From: VAZQ01 sp963785745
GTDB lineage: Bacteria > Pseudomonadota > Alphaproteobacteria > Rhizobiales > Xanthobacteraceae
Reading direction: 5' to 3'
Assembly (NCBI GenBank): GCA_963785745.1
Contig: CAWAWR010000021.1
Span: 62,001 to 126,000 of the forward strand
DNA: 64,000 nt
In this document: positions 56,130-64,000 of the stretch, piece after piece
Numbering within the stretch: position 1 is the first letter of the stretch
Layout of the letters: each line of letters starts with the position of its first letter
Program-made: the position numbers and the translations under genes
Notes under the pieces: model-generated
What the model was told of the DNA's origin: nothing
The model's input: the letters and a program-made list of their open reading frames with translations, nothing else
Databases searched by the model: none

Positions 56130-57158
56130 TCAGGGCCTCTTCAAGGCATTCACGGCCTTTTCGACAATGGCGGGTGGTGACGAGGCAACGTGCTTGATCA
56201 AGGTCTCGAATTTCTCACCGGTGACGGGATCGACCTCGATGCCGAGCTTTGCAGCTTCCGCCAGGAACTCGGGGTCTTTCATTGTGGCCATGAAACTCTC
56301 GCGCAGCGCGCCAAGGCGATCGGCCGGAATGTCCGGCGGTCCCAGGAACGGGCGTCCGAAAACCTGCTCGGCCATGAGGAATTCCAGCACGCGCCGCTGC
56401 TCGTCGGTCTTCACCCACTTCCAGATCATCGGGACGCCCATCTTCGTGAGCGCGGGATAGGGCTCCATCGCGATCTGAACCAGAATATTGATCTTGTTCT
56501 CCGTCACCCATTGCGGCTGCTGGCTCATCAGGCTCGTCCAGCCGAAACCGCAGATGCCGCCGACCTCGCCACGGCTGACCGCGAGGGCGATCTCCTGGGT
56601 GCCGGGATAACCGGCGACCAGCTTGAACTTCGTTCCTAGAATGTTGTTCAGCATGATCGGCGTATCGTGCGGCGCGCCGCCCGGCGCGTTGCCGCCCATG
56701 ACCATTTCCGTGGTCAGCGCGTCGTCCATTGTCTTCACGGGCTGGTTCTTCATCGCCAGGCAGGTGCGGGTCTCCTGATTGGCGCTGCCGATGAAGGAGA
56801 ACGCCGTCGGCAGGTAATCGTCGCGCTTGTCCATCAGCGGCTTCAGGATCGCCAGCGGAAAACTGGTGCCGACGACCAGGCCGTTGCGCGGCGCGGCCTT
56901 GGATGTGTGGCGCAGCATCGCCATGCCCGCGGCGCCCGGCATGTTGCGCACGACCACGGTCGGATTGCCCGGGATGTGCTTGCCCCAGTAGCGGGCCACG
57001 GCGCGGCCGTAGATGTCATAGCCGCCGCCCGGGGAGGCGCCGACAATTAGGTCGACCGTCTTGCCTTTGTAGAACTGCTCGACGGTTTCCGCCGCGGCCG
57101 GAGCGGCGCCAGCCATCGCCAGGGCGGCCAGTGCGAGCGTTGCGACCGAAGTCCTCAT
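56130..57158 (-). CDS. Bug-type periplasmic receptor, long subfamily
   Basis: 342 residues. Signal peptide ending PAAAE, then TVEQFYKGKTVDLIVGASPG, GGYDIYGRAVARYWGKHIPG, PTVVVRNMPGAAGMAMLRHT. This subfamily starts with the (F/Y)-x-GK-T motif and is longer than classical Bug proteins; the receptor at 62440 and the partial one at 63507 belong to the same subfamily. AAGGAG lies 5 nt before ATG 57158. Probably binds a carboxylate in the periplasm. Confidence 0.9.
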   Translation of the reverse strand: MRTSVATLALAALAMAGAAPAAAETVEQFYKGKTVDLIVGASPGGGYDIYGRAVARYWGKHIPGNPTVVVRNMPGAAGMAMLRHTSKAAPRNGLVVGTSFPLAILKPLMDKRDDYLPTAFSFIGSANQETRTCLAMKNQPVKTMDDALTTEMVMGGNAPGGAPHDTPIMLNNILGTKFKLVAGYPGTQEIALAVSRGEVGGICGFGWTSLMSQQPQWVTENKINILVQIAMEPYPALTKMGVPMIWKWVKTDEQRRVLEFLMAEQVFGRPFLGPPDIPADRLGALRESFMATMKDPEFLAEAAKLGIEVDPVTGEKFETLIKHVASSPPAIVEKAVNALKRP

Positions 57159-57420
57159 ATTCGCTCCTTCCATCACGGGATTCAGGGGCTGACGGGGTCA
57201 GCCTTCGCGGCCCGGGAGGGCCATCAGCAATGCAAGCGCAGCGCCAGTTTGCCCTGCCCGCCGCGCCCGATTCTTGTGCGTTTGTAGGGTCCTGTCTTCC
57301 ACAACCCCCCGTCGAAATCCTACCGGGTGTGACCCACCTGACACACCAATTTCGGGCGCCCTCCTGTATATCTTACCACCTTGGGGCCCGCGAAAATGCG
57401 TCGGCCGGAAGGGGGCAATC
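57159..57420. other. Divergent intergenic region
   Basis: Separates the minus-strand Bug gene from the plus-strand outer-membrane gene. It should hold both promoters, but I could not identify clear -35/-10 pairs. No gene is supported here. Confidence 0.4.
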
Positions 57421-58911
57421 GTGCACAAGACCAAAAAGAGCTTGCTCGCAAGCGTGGTGCTCGGGGCGCTGGGATCGGCCGGCGCGGCACTCGCGGCCGA
57501 TATGCCGGTGAAGGCGCCTGTCGCGGCCGCGGCCTCCGTCTACAACTGGAGCGGCTTCTATATCGGTGGCCATGCCGGCTACGGCATCGGCATGAACGAC
57601 TACACCAACTCGTCGTTCTTCTACGAGACCAAGGGTTTCCTGGCCGGCGGCCAGATCGGCTTCAATCAGCAGTCGGGCAATGTCGTTTTCGGTATCGAAG
57701 CCGACGCATCATGGGCAAACATCAAGGGTGACCAAGCCTTTACTCTCGGCGGTGCCCTTGTTGGCTTCGCGCAAACCGCCACCGTGAGCACAGAGATCGA
57801 TAGCCTGGTGTCGGTCGCAGGACGCTTCGGATTTGCGCAGGACCATTGGCTCATCTATCTGAAGGCCGGTGTGGCCTGGGCCCACATGTCCCACACATTC
57901 GGCGTGTCGCTGGCGACCCTGCCCGCCCCCGGGGTCGTGCAGACGAGTTCGTCGAGTCACGATACCACGCGCGCCGGCCATCTGATCGGATTCGGAGCGG
58001 AATATGCGATCGGCGGCAACTGGTCCGCCAAGGCCGAATACAATCTCGTGAATTTTGGCGACTTCGCCGCGTGGTTCACAGGAACCCAGACGACGGGAGG
58101 CGTGACGACGCCGTTCACCACTCGCATTCTGCTTGAGCAATCGCTTCACATCGTCAAGGTCGGCGTCAATTATCGCTTCGGAACGCCCTCGTTGCTGGCG
58201 CAGGAGCCGCCGGCGCGGCCGTCCGAAGGTTTCAATTGGACCGGCGCCTATGTGGGCGCGGTCGCGGGCTACGGAATCGGCCGGAAGAATTGGGTGGATT
58301 TCCCCGAACAGTTCGATGTCAGCGGAGCGCTCGCGGGCGGCACCGCCGGTGCGAACGTGCATGTGGGGCGCTTCGTATTCGGCGTCGAAGGCGAGTGGAT
58401 GTGGACCGGCATCAAGGGCGACATGACGGAAACCACCGACTTTGGCGGCGGCCTCACCCAAACCACCGCGCTGGCGACCCGTATCAATTGGCTGGCGACG
58501 GCCGCGGCGCGCGTCGGCGTCGTCACCGCCGATCGCTGGCTCAACTACGTGAAAGTCGGCTTTGCGCTGGCGGATGAGACGCACGACCTCCGCTTCGATC
58601 AGACATTAGTGGGGGTCGGAAGCACGAGCTCGGATTTCAGCGGCGGCCGCCTCCACACCGGCTTCTTGATCGGCGTGGGCACTGAATATGCGTTTTTCTC
58701 GAACTGGTCGGTCAAGGCAGAATACAACTACGTGCAATTTGCACAACAGACCGCGATGCTGACCGGCATTCAGAACCTCAACATCCCACCGGCCCAGGTC
58801 GGTTCAATCGCCAACCTTCAGGCCGTCAACATCAGCCAGCACCTGCACCTGTTCAAGGTCGGCCTGAACTATCACTTCAACAGCTTGGACGTGGTGCGCG
58901 CGCGGTACTGA
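57421..58911 (+). CDS. Outer-membrane beta-barrel protein with two tandem Omp25-type domains
   Basis: 496 residues from GTG 57421, which has AAGGGGG 5 nt upstream. A signal peptide ends ALAADMPVKAP, the Omp25/Omp31-type mature start. Domain 1 (about 40-255): YNWSGFYIGGHAGYGIGMND, VFGIEADASWANIKGDQ, then WSAKAEYNLVNFGDFAAW and LHIVKVGVNYRFG. Domain 2 (about 272-496): FNWTGAYVGAVAGYGIGRKN, VFGVEGEWMWTGIKGDM, WSVKAEYNYVQFAQQTA and LHLFKVGLNYHF. Each domain is the length of a complete eight-stranded barrel, whereas family members usually have one. A strong terminator follows at 58931. Confidence 0.87.
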   Translation: MHKTKKSLLASVVLGALGSAGAALAADMPVKAPVAAAASVYNWSGFYIGGHAGYGIGMNDYTNSSFFYETKGFLAGGQIGFNQQSGNVVFGIEADASWANIKGDQAFTLGGALVGFAQTATVSTEIDSLVSVAGRFGFAQDHWLIYLKAGVAWAHMSHTFGVSLATLPAPGVVQTSSSSHDTTRAGHLIGFGAEYAIGGNWSAKAEYNLVNFGDFAAWFTGTQTTGGVTTPFTTRILLEQSLHIVKVGVNYRFGTPSLLAQEPPARPSEGFNWTGAYVGAVAGYGIGRKNWVDFPEQFDVSGALAGGTAGANVHVGRFVFGVEGEWMWTGIKGDMTETTDFGGGLTQTTALATRINWLATAAARVGVVTADRWLNYVKVGFALADETHDLRFDQTLVGVGSTSSDFSGGRLHTGFLIGVGTEYAFFSNWSVKAEYNYVQFAQQTAMLTGIQNLNIPPAQVGSIANLQAVNISQHLHLFKVGLNYHFNSLDVVRARY

Positions 58912-58930
58912 CCAGCGCGCTGCCACGCGA

Positions 58931-58979
58931 AATACGAATCAAAGGGCTCGCCCTGTCGGCATCAGGGCGGCCTCGTATT
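58931..58979 (+). terminator. Rho-independent terminator after the outer-membrane gene
   Basis: Inner stem CGCCCTG (58949-58955) with CAGGGCG (58963-58969) and outer stem AATACGA (58931-58937) with TCGTATT (58973-58979), followed by TTTT. Located 20 nt after the barrel gene stop. Confidence 0.78.
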
Positions 58980-59261
58980 TTCGCCGACGTTGAGTATCGG
59001 CAAAATTGAGCACTGGCTGCTTCCGGCCGCCTCTAACCGCCGGCCGCCCTGCTCCGTCCCAGGCTGACCCGTACACATCTCATTGCTTGGTCCCGCCCGC
59101 GCAGTTTCATACGCAACAAATCCGCGGCGTCGCCCCGGCGGAAAGAAATGAAACTATTTATGAAACTTAGCATCGCATCAGAACGCTGCGATCAACATTA
59201 AGCGCATTCCGGCAATGGTAGTCTCGCTTGCTTTTGTTTCTCAAAAAAGGAGGAGATGACC

Positions 59262-59613
59262 ATGCGGTTCACTGCCATTTCAATCGCTGCTGCGCTTGTG
59301 ATCGGCGCCTCCGTCACGTCGGCGTCTTGCTCAGCAGTCCATGACCTTCAGCAGTTGCTTTTCACTGTCTGAACAAAGAGGAGCGGGCGCCGAAAGCGGT
59401 CGAAAAAATCATAACGAGTTCATGCGGGATTGCCTGGCTGGGAGAATCCCCGTCACTGTCGGTGGACCAGCTCCTGCCCCAGCACCGGCCGCACACGTTG
59501 AAAGCTACAACAGTTGCGAGGCGCTTTCCGAACAAAGAGGAGCAGGCACCGACAGCGGACATCGGAACCATCGTGAGTTCATGACCCAATGCATGGCCGG
59601 ACAAATTCGTTGA
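59262..59613 (+). CDS. Secreted Cys-repeat protein, PsiF-like pattern (frameshifted)
   Basis: ATG 59262 follows GGAGG. A signal peptide (FTAISIAAALVIGASVTSAS) opens the frame, which then stops unless one extra base at about 59338-59341 is removed. The shifted frame has two repeats: SSCFSLSEQRGAGAESGRKN..EFMRDCLAGRI and NSCEALSEQRGAGTDSGHRN..EFMTQCMAGQI, separated by a Pro/Ala linker. Each repeat has two Cys about 30 residues apart, recalling PsiF repeats (C...FM..C). About 116 residues in total; exported; function unknown. A 12-bp hairpin follows. Confidence 0.65.
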
Positions 59614-59645
59614 TCGTCCAGCGACGGTGAGGGTCATTCACGAAA

Positions 59646-59679
59646 GGCAACCGCTCTCGTGACTGTCAGAGCGGTTGCC
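59646..59679. terminator. Perfect 12-bp hairpin after the Cys-repeat gene
   Basis: GGCAACCGCTCT (59646-59657) and AGAGCGGTTGCC (59668-59679) pair perfectly around a 10-nt loop, 33 nt after the gene stop. No T tract follows, so it is a terminator candidate only. Confidence 0.55.
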
Positions 59680-59865
59680 GCTGACTCGGCGCACTGCGGC
59701 ATCCGAACTTATCGAGCGAGCGATGGCCGCACGTGCGAGCACGTGGCTGGAAGCGGGGCCGGAGACGCAGGGCCGCACCACATAACATGAGTTAAGAGCA
59801 GCGCTCACAATCGTCATGAGCCTCGTCGACCCTCGGTGCGCGGCGATCCCGCCGCGTGAGCGCGC

Positions 59866-60963
59866 TCAGCGCGCGTTGCCGCCGAACAGGGCGCGCAGCT
59901 TCTGCATCTCGGCCATCGTCAGCGTGGTGAAGCCGCCGAACTTGGCGTCGGGCCATAGCTCGAGGGCGGTGGCATTAGATCGCCGGGCCGCCTGGACCGT
60001 GGCGATCAAATCGAAGCCCGGCGCTCTGGGGCCCTCAGTCTGATAGTGGATGGGCGCCCCCCTCGCCGCAATCGCCGCGGCGATCTTGGCATTGGCCGGG
60101 CGCATGTTCGAAGCGAAAGCGTGGTTGCCGAGCTCGCATCGCTTGCCGAGCTTGGCGCGGCACGCATCCATGACGGAAATCGAGAAATTCGGGTCGATGC
60201 CGCCCGCCTGGATTTGCGCGAACACGTTCACGGTGAGGTCGATCGGCGTGCGCCGCCAGGCGGCGTAGTCATCGACCGCGCCGCGCAGGCAGGCGCGTCC
60301 GGCGGCGTCGGTGTAACCGGCGGGCGGCGGCTGCCCGACCGGCATCACAAACGGCTCGTCGGTCTCCATCGTGCAGGAGGTGATCGCCACCGAGCGGATC
60401 AGCGGCAGCGGATCGTAGTGCGCCGCGGCCAATCCCTGAAACGCGCGCCAGGCGGCGATGTACTGCGGATGCCACACCTTGCCGATCGTGACCGGGCAGT
60501 TGCCGGAAGGGCACCCTTGCGGGTTGCGCTGGATCGTTACCGGGCCGCCGGCGATCGCCTTCGCCCACGCCGGCGCCTGATTGCCCGCAAAGATGCGCAG
60601 CTTCACGCCGAGCGGCGCCGCGGGGTTGGCGGCGTTGTACTGGCGAACCTCTTTCAGCGCCTGGTCAAGCCGCGCGGTCGTCAAGGCGCCGCCCCGCTGC
60701 GGCTGCATCTCGCCCCAGGTGGCGTTCAGAACGATGCCGCCGAACACGCCCGGAAACTGGTTGACGTTGTCGATGGTGAAGGTCGGCGTGCTGTCGTCGG
60801 TGTTGTGCCAGGTGATGGTCTGCATGTCGATGAAGCCCGCGATCACCGGCTTCATCCGCGGCACGTTCTTCGGCTCGGCAAAGGCATGAGGCGACGTGAC
60901 GACGCCAAGCGCCGCGGCGAGGCAAATGCCGATCGACCCATTCCTGCACTTCACGAACGGCAT
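59866..60963 (-). CDS. Secreted hypothetical protein, possibly a glycoside-hydrolase-like barrel
   Basis: 365 residues from ATG 60963 with GGAGG close upstream. The signal peptide (GSIGICLAAALGVVTSPHAFA) is followed by VIAGFIDMQTITWHNTDDST, GVFGGIVLNATWGEMQPQRG, then LGVKLRIFAGNQAPAWAKAI, SVAITSCTMETDEPFVMPVG and near the end HYQTEGPRAPGFDLIATVQA. The alternation of strands and helices with Trp and acidic ends recalls secreted TIM-barrel hydrolases, but I cannot place it in a named family. A short remnant of a similar gene lies at about 62130. Confidence 0.65.
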   Translation of the reverse strand: MPFVKCRNGSIGICLAAALGVVTSPHAFAEPKNVPRMKPVIAGFIDMQTITWHNTDDSTPTFTIDNVNQFPGVFGGIVLNATWGEMQPQRGGALTTARLDQALKEVRQYNAANPAAPLGVKLRIFAGNQAPAWAKAIAGGPVTIQRNPQGCPSGNCPVTIGKVWHPQYIAAWRAFQGLAAAHYDPLPLIRSVAITSCTMETDEPFVMPVGQPPPAGYTDAAGRACLRGAVDDYAAWRRTPIDLTVNVFAQIQAGGIDPNFSISVMDACRAKLGKRCELGNHAFASNMRPANAKIAAAIAARGAPIHYQTEGPRAPGFDLIATVQAARRSNATALELWPDAKFGGFTTLTMAEMQKLRALFGGNAR

Positions 60964-61087
60964 GGCCGCCTCCGCCGGATTTTCCGGCCGGACTCTTCCA
61001 CCAAAGAACTGACCAGTTGTTAAGATCGAGCGTTGGGAATGGCGCCCAGCGGCGGGATAGAACCACCGCGGGGACGAAAGCCGAAGC

Positions 61088-62071
61088 TCATTTCGCGGCG
61101 AGCGAACGTTGCGCGGCACGCAGATAGTCCGGAACGAACACCTGGCCGAGGTCGAATTGCCGGTCCGCGGGGATGGCGCCCTCGCCCTGCATGTTCTCGA
61201 AGACCCGCTGCAAGCCGATCTCGGACACGTCGAGCCGCGGATCGAAGATGCCGAGCTGGACTGCCGCCGACAGTGAACGGGCAGTCAGGCTGACCTGAGA
61301 TTTCAGCTCGTCGGCCGCGATCTGCGCCGCCTCGGCCGGATTGGACGCGATAAACGCCTGACCGCGCAGCAAGGCGCGGATGAAGCCGATGGTGGTCTTC
61401 GGATTGCGGTTCGCCCATTCGGCGCTGGCATTGACCGTGATGAACTGCCATTCCGGCTCATACTTGCCGGCCCAGCCGAGGTCGTTGAAGCCGGCGGCCT
61501 CCGCTTCGTAGTTGAGCGGGAGCGGCTGCATGCCTGCATCGATCTTGCCCGCCTTAAGCAGGTTCCAGCGCGTCGGTGCCCCACCCACGGCCGTTATCTT
61601 CAGGTCGCCGGGCGCCAGGCCCTCCGCCCGCGCCATCTTGAGCAGCAGCTTGCTGCTGCCTTCGGTCAGTGACAGCACGCCGATATTGGCGCCGCGCAGG
61701 TCCGCGAAACTCTTGATCGAGGATTTTGCGATCAGCCAGAGCGGCGGGCGCCGCACCACGCCCGCTACGATGCGCATCGATCCGCCTTTGGTGGCATCGA
61801 TGAGGGTGGCGTCCGGTCCGCCGAACGTAATCTGCAACGCGCCGGCGCGGGTCTGCGCCGTGATTTCGGAGCTGGTCAGCCCGACGGCAAGGCTCGCATC
61901 GATGCCCTCGTCCTTGAAATATCCCTTACGCTCGGCGATCCAGTACGGAATCGCAAAGATCACACGCGCGGCCACCGCCGATTTCACCGCCTCGGCGGCA
62001 CGTACTGGCCCGGCGCCGAGGGCCGACATCATGGTGACGAGTGCAAACAGGCCCAACGATTTCGCAAACAT
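61088..62071 (-). CDS. Periplasmic binding protein of NMT1/SsuA (nitrate, sulfonate, thiamine precursor) type
   Basis: 327 residues. Signal peptide ending GPVRA, then VIFAIPYWIAERKGYFKDEG, a hallmark of this family, followed by ITFGGPDATLIDATKGGSMR, ADLRGANIGVLSLTEGSSKL and GKIDAGMQPLPLNYEAEAAG. It would bind sulfonates, nitrate or pyrimidine-like ligands; no permease or ATPase genes adjoin. GAGAGG lies 5 nt before ATG 62071. Confidence 0.88.
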   Translation of the reverse strand: MFAKSLGLFALVTMMSALGAGPVRAAEAVKSAVAARVIFAIPYWIAERKGYFKDEGIDASLAVGLTSSEITAQTRAGALQITFGGPDATLIDATKGGSMRIVAGVVRRPPLWLIAKSSIKSFADLRGANIGVLSLTEGSSKLLLKMARAEGLAPGDLKITAVGGAPTRWNLLKAGKIDAGMQPLPLNYEAEAAGFNDLGWAGKYEPEWQFITVNASAEWANRNPKTTIGFIRALLRGQAFIASNPAEAAQIAADELKSQVSLTARSLSAAVQLGIFDPRLDVSEIGLQRVFENMQGEGAIPADRQFDLGQVFVPDYLRAAQRSLAAK

Positions 62072-62129
62072 GGATGCCTCTCCCTCGCTATTCTTCGATC
62101 GATACGCGCCGCCCCTCGCCGGAGTAGCT

Positions 62130-62172
62130 CAGTTTGTGCCAGGGGATGGTCTGCATGTCGATGAGGCCCGCG
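62130..62172 (-). pseudogene. Remnant of a paralogue of the 59866-60963 gene
   Basis: On the minus strand the frame reads GLIDMQTIPWHK, matching GFIDMQTITWHN in the intact gene. At DNA level about 38 bp agree with positions near 60803-60842 apart from a few bases. Flanking sequence does not match, so this is a short fragment. The surrounding 62072-62439 has no convincing gene. Confidence 0.55.
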
Positions 62173-62439
62173 AGGCGATCCGAGACGCAAGAGGAATTTG
62201 AAGATGGTGTGGGGATGGGTTGAGCCCAGCAGTTTCGGCGATCTGACGGTTTTGAAGAGTGCTGTCGCCGGAGGCCATCTCTGGCGCGAACGCAGGCTGC
62301 TAAGTCCTGAGGTTTTCTTTTCCGATACCTTGCAGGCGGAGATTGCCCGGCGCGGCTTACGCATTGCCAGGCACCATCAACTGAAGGCGATTTGACCATG
62401 AGCTCCCAGCGATTGCACGGCGGATCATCGGAGGAGGCC

Positions 62440-63474
62440 ATGCGGCATATCAGTCGGCGCCTTGTCGTGCGCGCAGCATTGGCGGCGCTTGCGATCTGCG
62501 GATGGCCGCATCTGGTACTAGCTGACGCCGTCGCTGAATTCTTCCGCGGCAAGACGATTTCGATGGTCGTCAGCACCGGCACCGGCGGGGGTTATGATGC
62601 AGTGGCGCGCGCGTTCGCCCGTCATTTCAGCAATCGCGTGCCCGGAAATCCCACCGTCGTGGTGCAGAATATGCCGGGCGCGGGAGGACTTCGCGCGACG
62701 AATTTCCTTTACAACAGTGCGCCGGCCGACGGCACCGCGATCGGCCTCGTGCATGCAAGCATGACCAGCGCCGACCTTCTGTCTCCGACGGGCGCGAAGT
62801 TCGACGGCCGGCGGATCAATTGGATCGGCAACATGGGCGGCGAGCCAGGCTTCTGCGTGGCGTGGCACACGTCGCCAGTAAAGACCTTCGACGATATGCT
62901 GACGAAGCCGTTCGCTGTCGGCAGCACCGGGACAGGTGCAGGCCTCGATTTTTTCCCGCGCATCATCAACAATCTGTTCGGCGCGCAGATCAAGATTGTC
63001 GCTGGCTATAAGGGCGGCACGGATGTTCTGCTTGCGATGGAGCGGAACGAGGTCGATGGCATCTGCTCGTGGCCGCTCTCCGGCATGGAAACGACAACGC
63101 CCACATGGCTTCCGGAAAAGAAGATCAACCTGCTGGTGCAGTTCGCCCCCGAGAAGCATCCGCGGATGCCGCATGTGCCGCTGATCCTCGACATGGTCAA
63201 GGATCCTGACAGACGTCAGGCGTTGGAGCTGCTGGTTGCCGAGCGTAAGCTGCTAAGGCCGGTGCTTGCACCGCCAGGCATTCCTCGCGACCGGCTGAAT
63301 GCACTCCGCGCCGCTTTCATGGAGACCATGAAGGACCCCGCATTCCGATCGGACGCGAAGAACTTGAGTCCGGATGAAGTTCCCGACGCCGGAGATGTGG
63401 TGCAGAGCTTCATCGAACGTCTGCACAAGATTCCGCCGCATATCGTCAAGCAGGCGATCGCTTTGAAGTCGTAG
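62440..63474 (+). CDS. Bug-type periplasmic receptor, long subfamily
   Basis: 344 residues from ATG 62440, which has GGAGGAGG a few bases upstream; an ATG at 62398 is in frame. Signal peptide ending HLVLA, then AVAEFFRGKTISMVVSTGTG, GGYDAVARAFARHFSNRVPG, PTVVVQNMPGAGGLRATNFL, FGAQIKIVAGYKGGTDVLLA and NEVDGICSWPLSGME. Closely similar in plan to the receptor at 56130. No membrane partner nearby. Confidence 0.9.
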   Translation: MRHISRRLVVRAALAALAICGWPHLVLADAVAEFFRGKTISMVVSTGTGGGYDAVARAFARHFSNRVPGNPTVVVQNMPGAGGLRATNFLYNSAPADGTAIGLVHASMTSADLLSPTGAKFDGRRINWIGNMGGEPGFCVAWHTSPVKTFDDMLTKPFAVGSTGTGAGLDFFPRIINNLFGAQIKIVAGYKGGTDVLLAMERNEVDGICSWPLSGMETTTPTWLPEKKINLLVQFAPEKHPRMPHVPLILDMVKDPDRRQALELLVAERKLLRPVLAPPGIPRDRLNALRAAFMETMKDPAFRSDAKNLSPDEVPDAGDVVQSFIERLHKIPPHIVKQAIALKS

Positions 63475-63506
63475 CTCTCCAGGTACGGCCGAGAGCATGG
63501 TCGATC

Positions 63507-64000
63507 TTACTTGGCCTCGGCCGCCTCGAGAACGTTTCGCGCCCGGCCGTAGATCGCAGGCGGATAATTGGTGAACTGGGTGATGACCTGTTCGGTCTGG
63601 TCGCCCGTCCATGGATCAATCGGCATGTCCTGTTTCGCCGGCCTCCGCCAGGAACAGCGGATCTTTCATGGTTGCGTTGAAAGCGTCCCGCAGCGCCTTG
63701 ACGCGGTCAATCGGGATACCGGGAGGAGCCGAGACGGGACGCCCCAGCGCGTGCGTGCCATAGAGCAGATGCATCACCCGCTTGTCGTCCTCGGTCTTCG
63801 CGAAATCGTAGACGTGAGGAACATCGTTGAGCTCGTTGCTTTTCTCAAATCCCGTCTGGATGATCGCCCTGATCTCTCCGGACTCCCAGTCCTGGCGCCG
63901 CGACGTCTTGAGCGAGGACAGCGCAAATCCGCATCCGCCGTCGACCTCGCCGCGGCTCATCGCCAGCAACACGTCGGTCGAACCGGGATAGCCATTGACG
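63507..64000 (-). CDS. Bug-type periplasmic receptor, C-terminal part (one frameshift)
   Basis: Frame enters from the window edge with VNGYPGSTDVLLAMSRGEVD, GGCGFALSSLKTS, LNDVPHVYDFAKTEDDKRVM and APPGIPIDRVKALRDAFNAT, the same subfamily as the receptors at 56130 and 62440. One extra base at about 63636 shifts it; the restored frame reads KQDMPIDPWTGDQTEQVITQ, then YGRARNVLEAAEAK and stops at 63507. The start lies outside the window. Confidence 0.85.

Noticed and set aside
62198..62395. 65-residue plus-strand frame before the Bug receptor gene
   Set aside because: Starts with TTG, has no ribosome site and no family; may be a gene-end remnant but cannot be supported.

Overview
The window reads as chromosomal DNA of a high-GC alphaproteobacterium of the order Hyphomicrobiales, probably close to Bradyrhizobium/Nitrobacteraceae or a neighbouring family. 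The grounds are: six periplasmic tripartite-tricarboxylate (Bug) receptors without membrane partners, DUF3551, DUF1194 and DUF6460 proteins, a TadG-like protein, Irr/ICE-like boxes before an iron-uptake gene, and palindromic repeats of the 'TCATTCCGGGGC' type. This placement is inferred from gene content; no rRNA or complete tRNA gene is present.

Layout. 1-0.3 kb: start of a Bug receptor. 0.5-6.3 kb: hybrid histidine kinase with HPt and EAL domains, divergent from a receiver protein plus TadG-like surface protein. 6.4-12.1 kb: haloperoxidase-like hydrolase, two Tat-exported phosphatases (PhoX, PhoD) and a DUF1194 protein. 12.2-15.2 kb: ferric-iron uptake (binding protein and fused permease, no ATPase). 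15.2-17.9 kb: Bug receptor with MarR regulator and a striking operator, a structured RNA, and a TSUP exporter. 18-21.6 kb: stress/chromate-like cluster (rhodanese-ChrB fusion, exported SOD, LamG-like protein) and small proteins. 22.3-26.7 kb: acetoacetyl-CoA synthetase, AsmA, DUF6460. 26.7-30.2 kb: polyamine-type ABC transporter and a receiver protein. 30.3-37.1 kb: glycerol catabolism (GlpK, GlpD), SDR, malonyl-CoA decarboxylase, CoA-transferase, mini PhaR-like protein. 37.4-43 kb: peptide/glutathione-type ABC operon. 43-48.1 kb: degenerate accessory island with P27-type terminase small subunit, split RES toxin gene with upstream partner, a complete IS5/IS427-type element, two copies of a tRNA-Thr(GGT) anticodon-arm sequence, small membrane peptides and an integrase-tail remnant. 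48.1-64 kb: enolase-superfamily enzyme, CMD protein, 2-hydroxyacid dehydrogenase, solute-binding proteins, MFS exporter, FAH-family hydrolase, tandem outer-membrane barrel protein, a Cys-repeat secreted protein and more Bug receptors.

The gene set suits an oligotrophic soil or plant-associated heterotroph: many solute receptors, phosphate and iron scavenging, glycerol, acetoacetate, malonyl-CoA and peptide use, and c-di-GMP/two-component control of the surface.

Quality warning. At least a dozen otherwise well-conserved genes carry one to three small indels, mostly one extra base or an extra CG in a CG run. This looks much more like consensus sequencing error than pseudogenisation. Frameshifted genes are therefore annotated over their full reconstructed span. 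Clear exceptions are the RES gene (also carries an insertion) and the IS transposase (looks like programmed -1 frameshifting).
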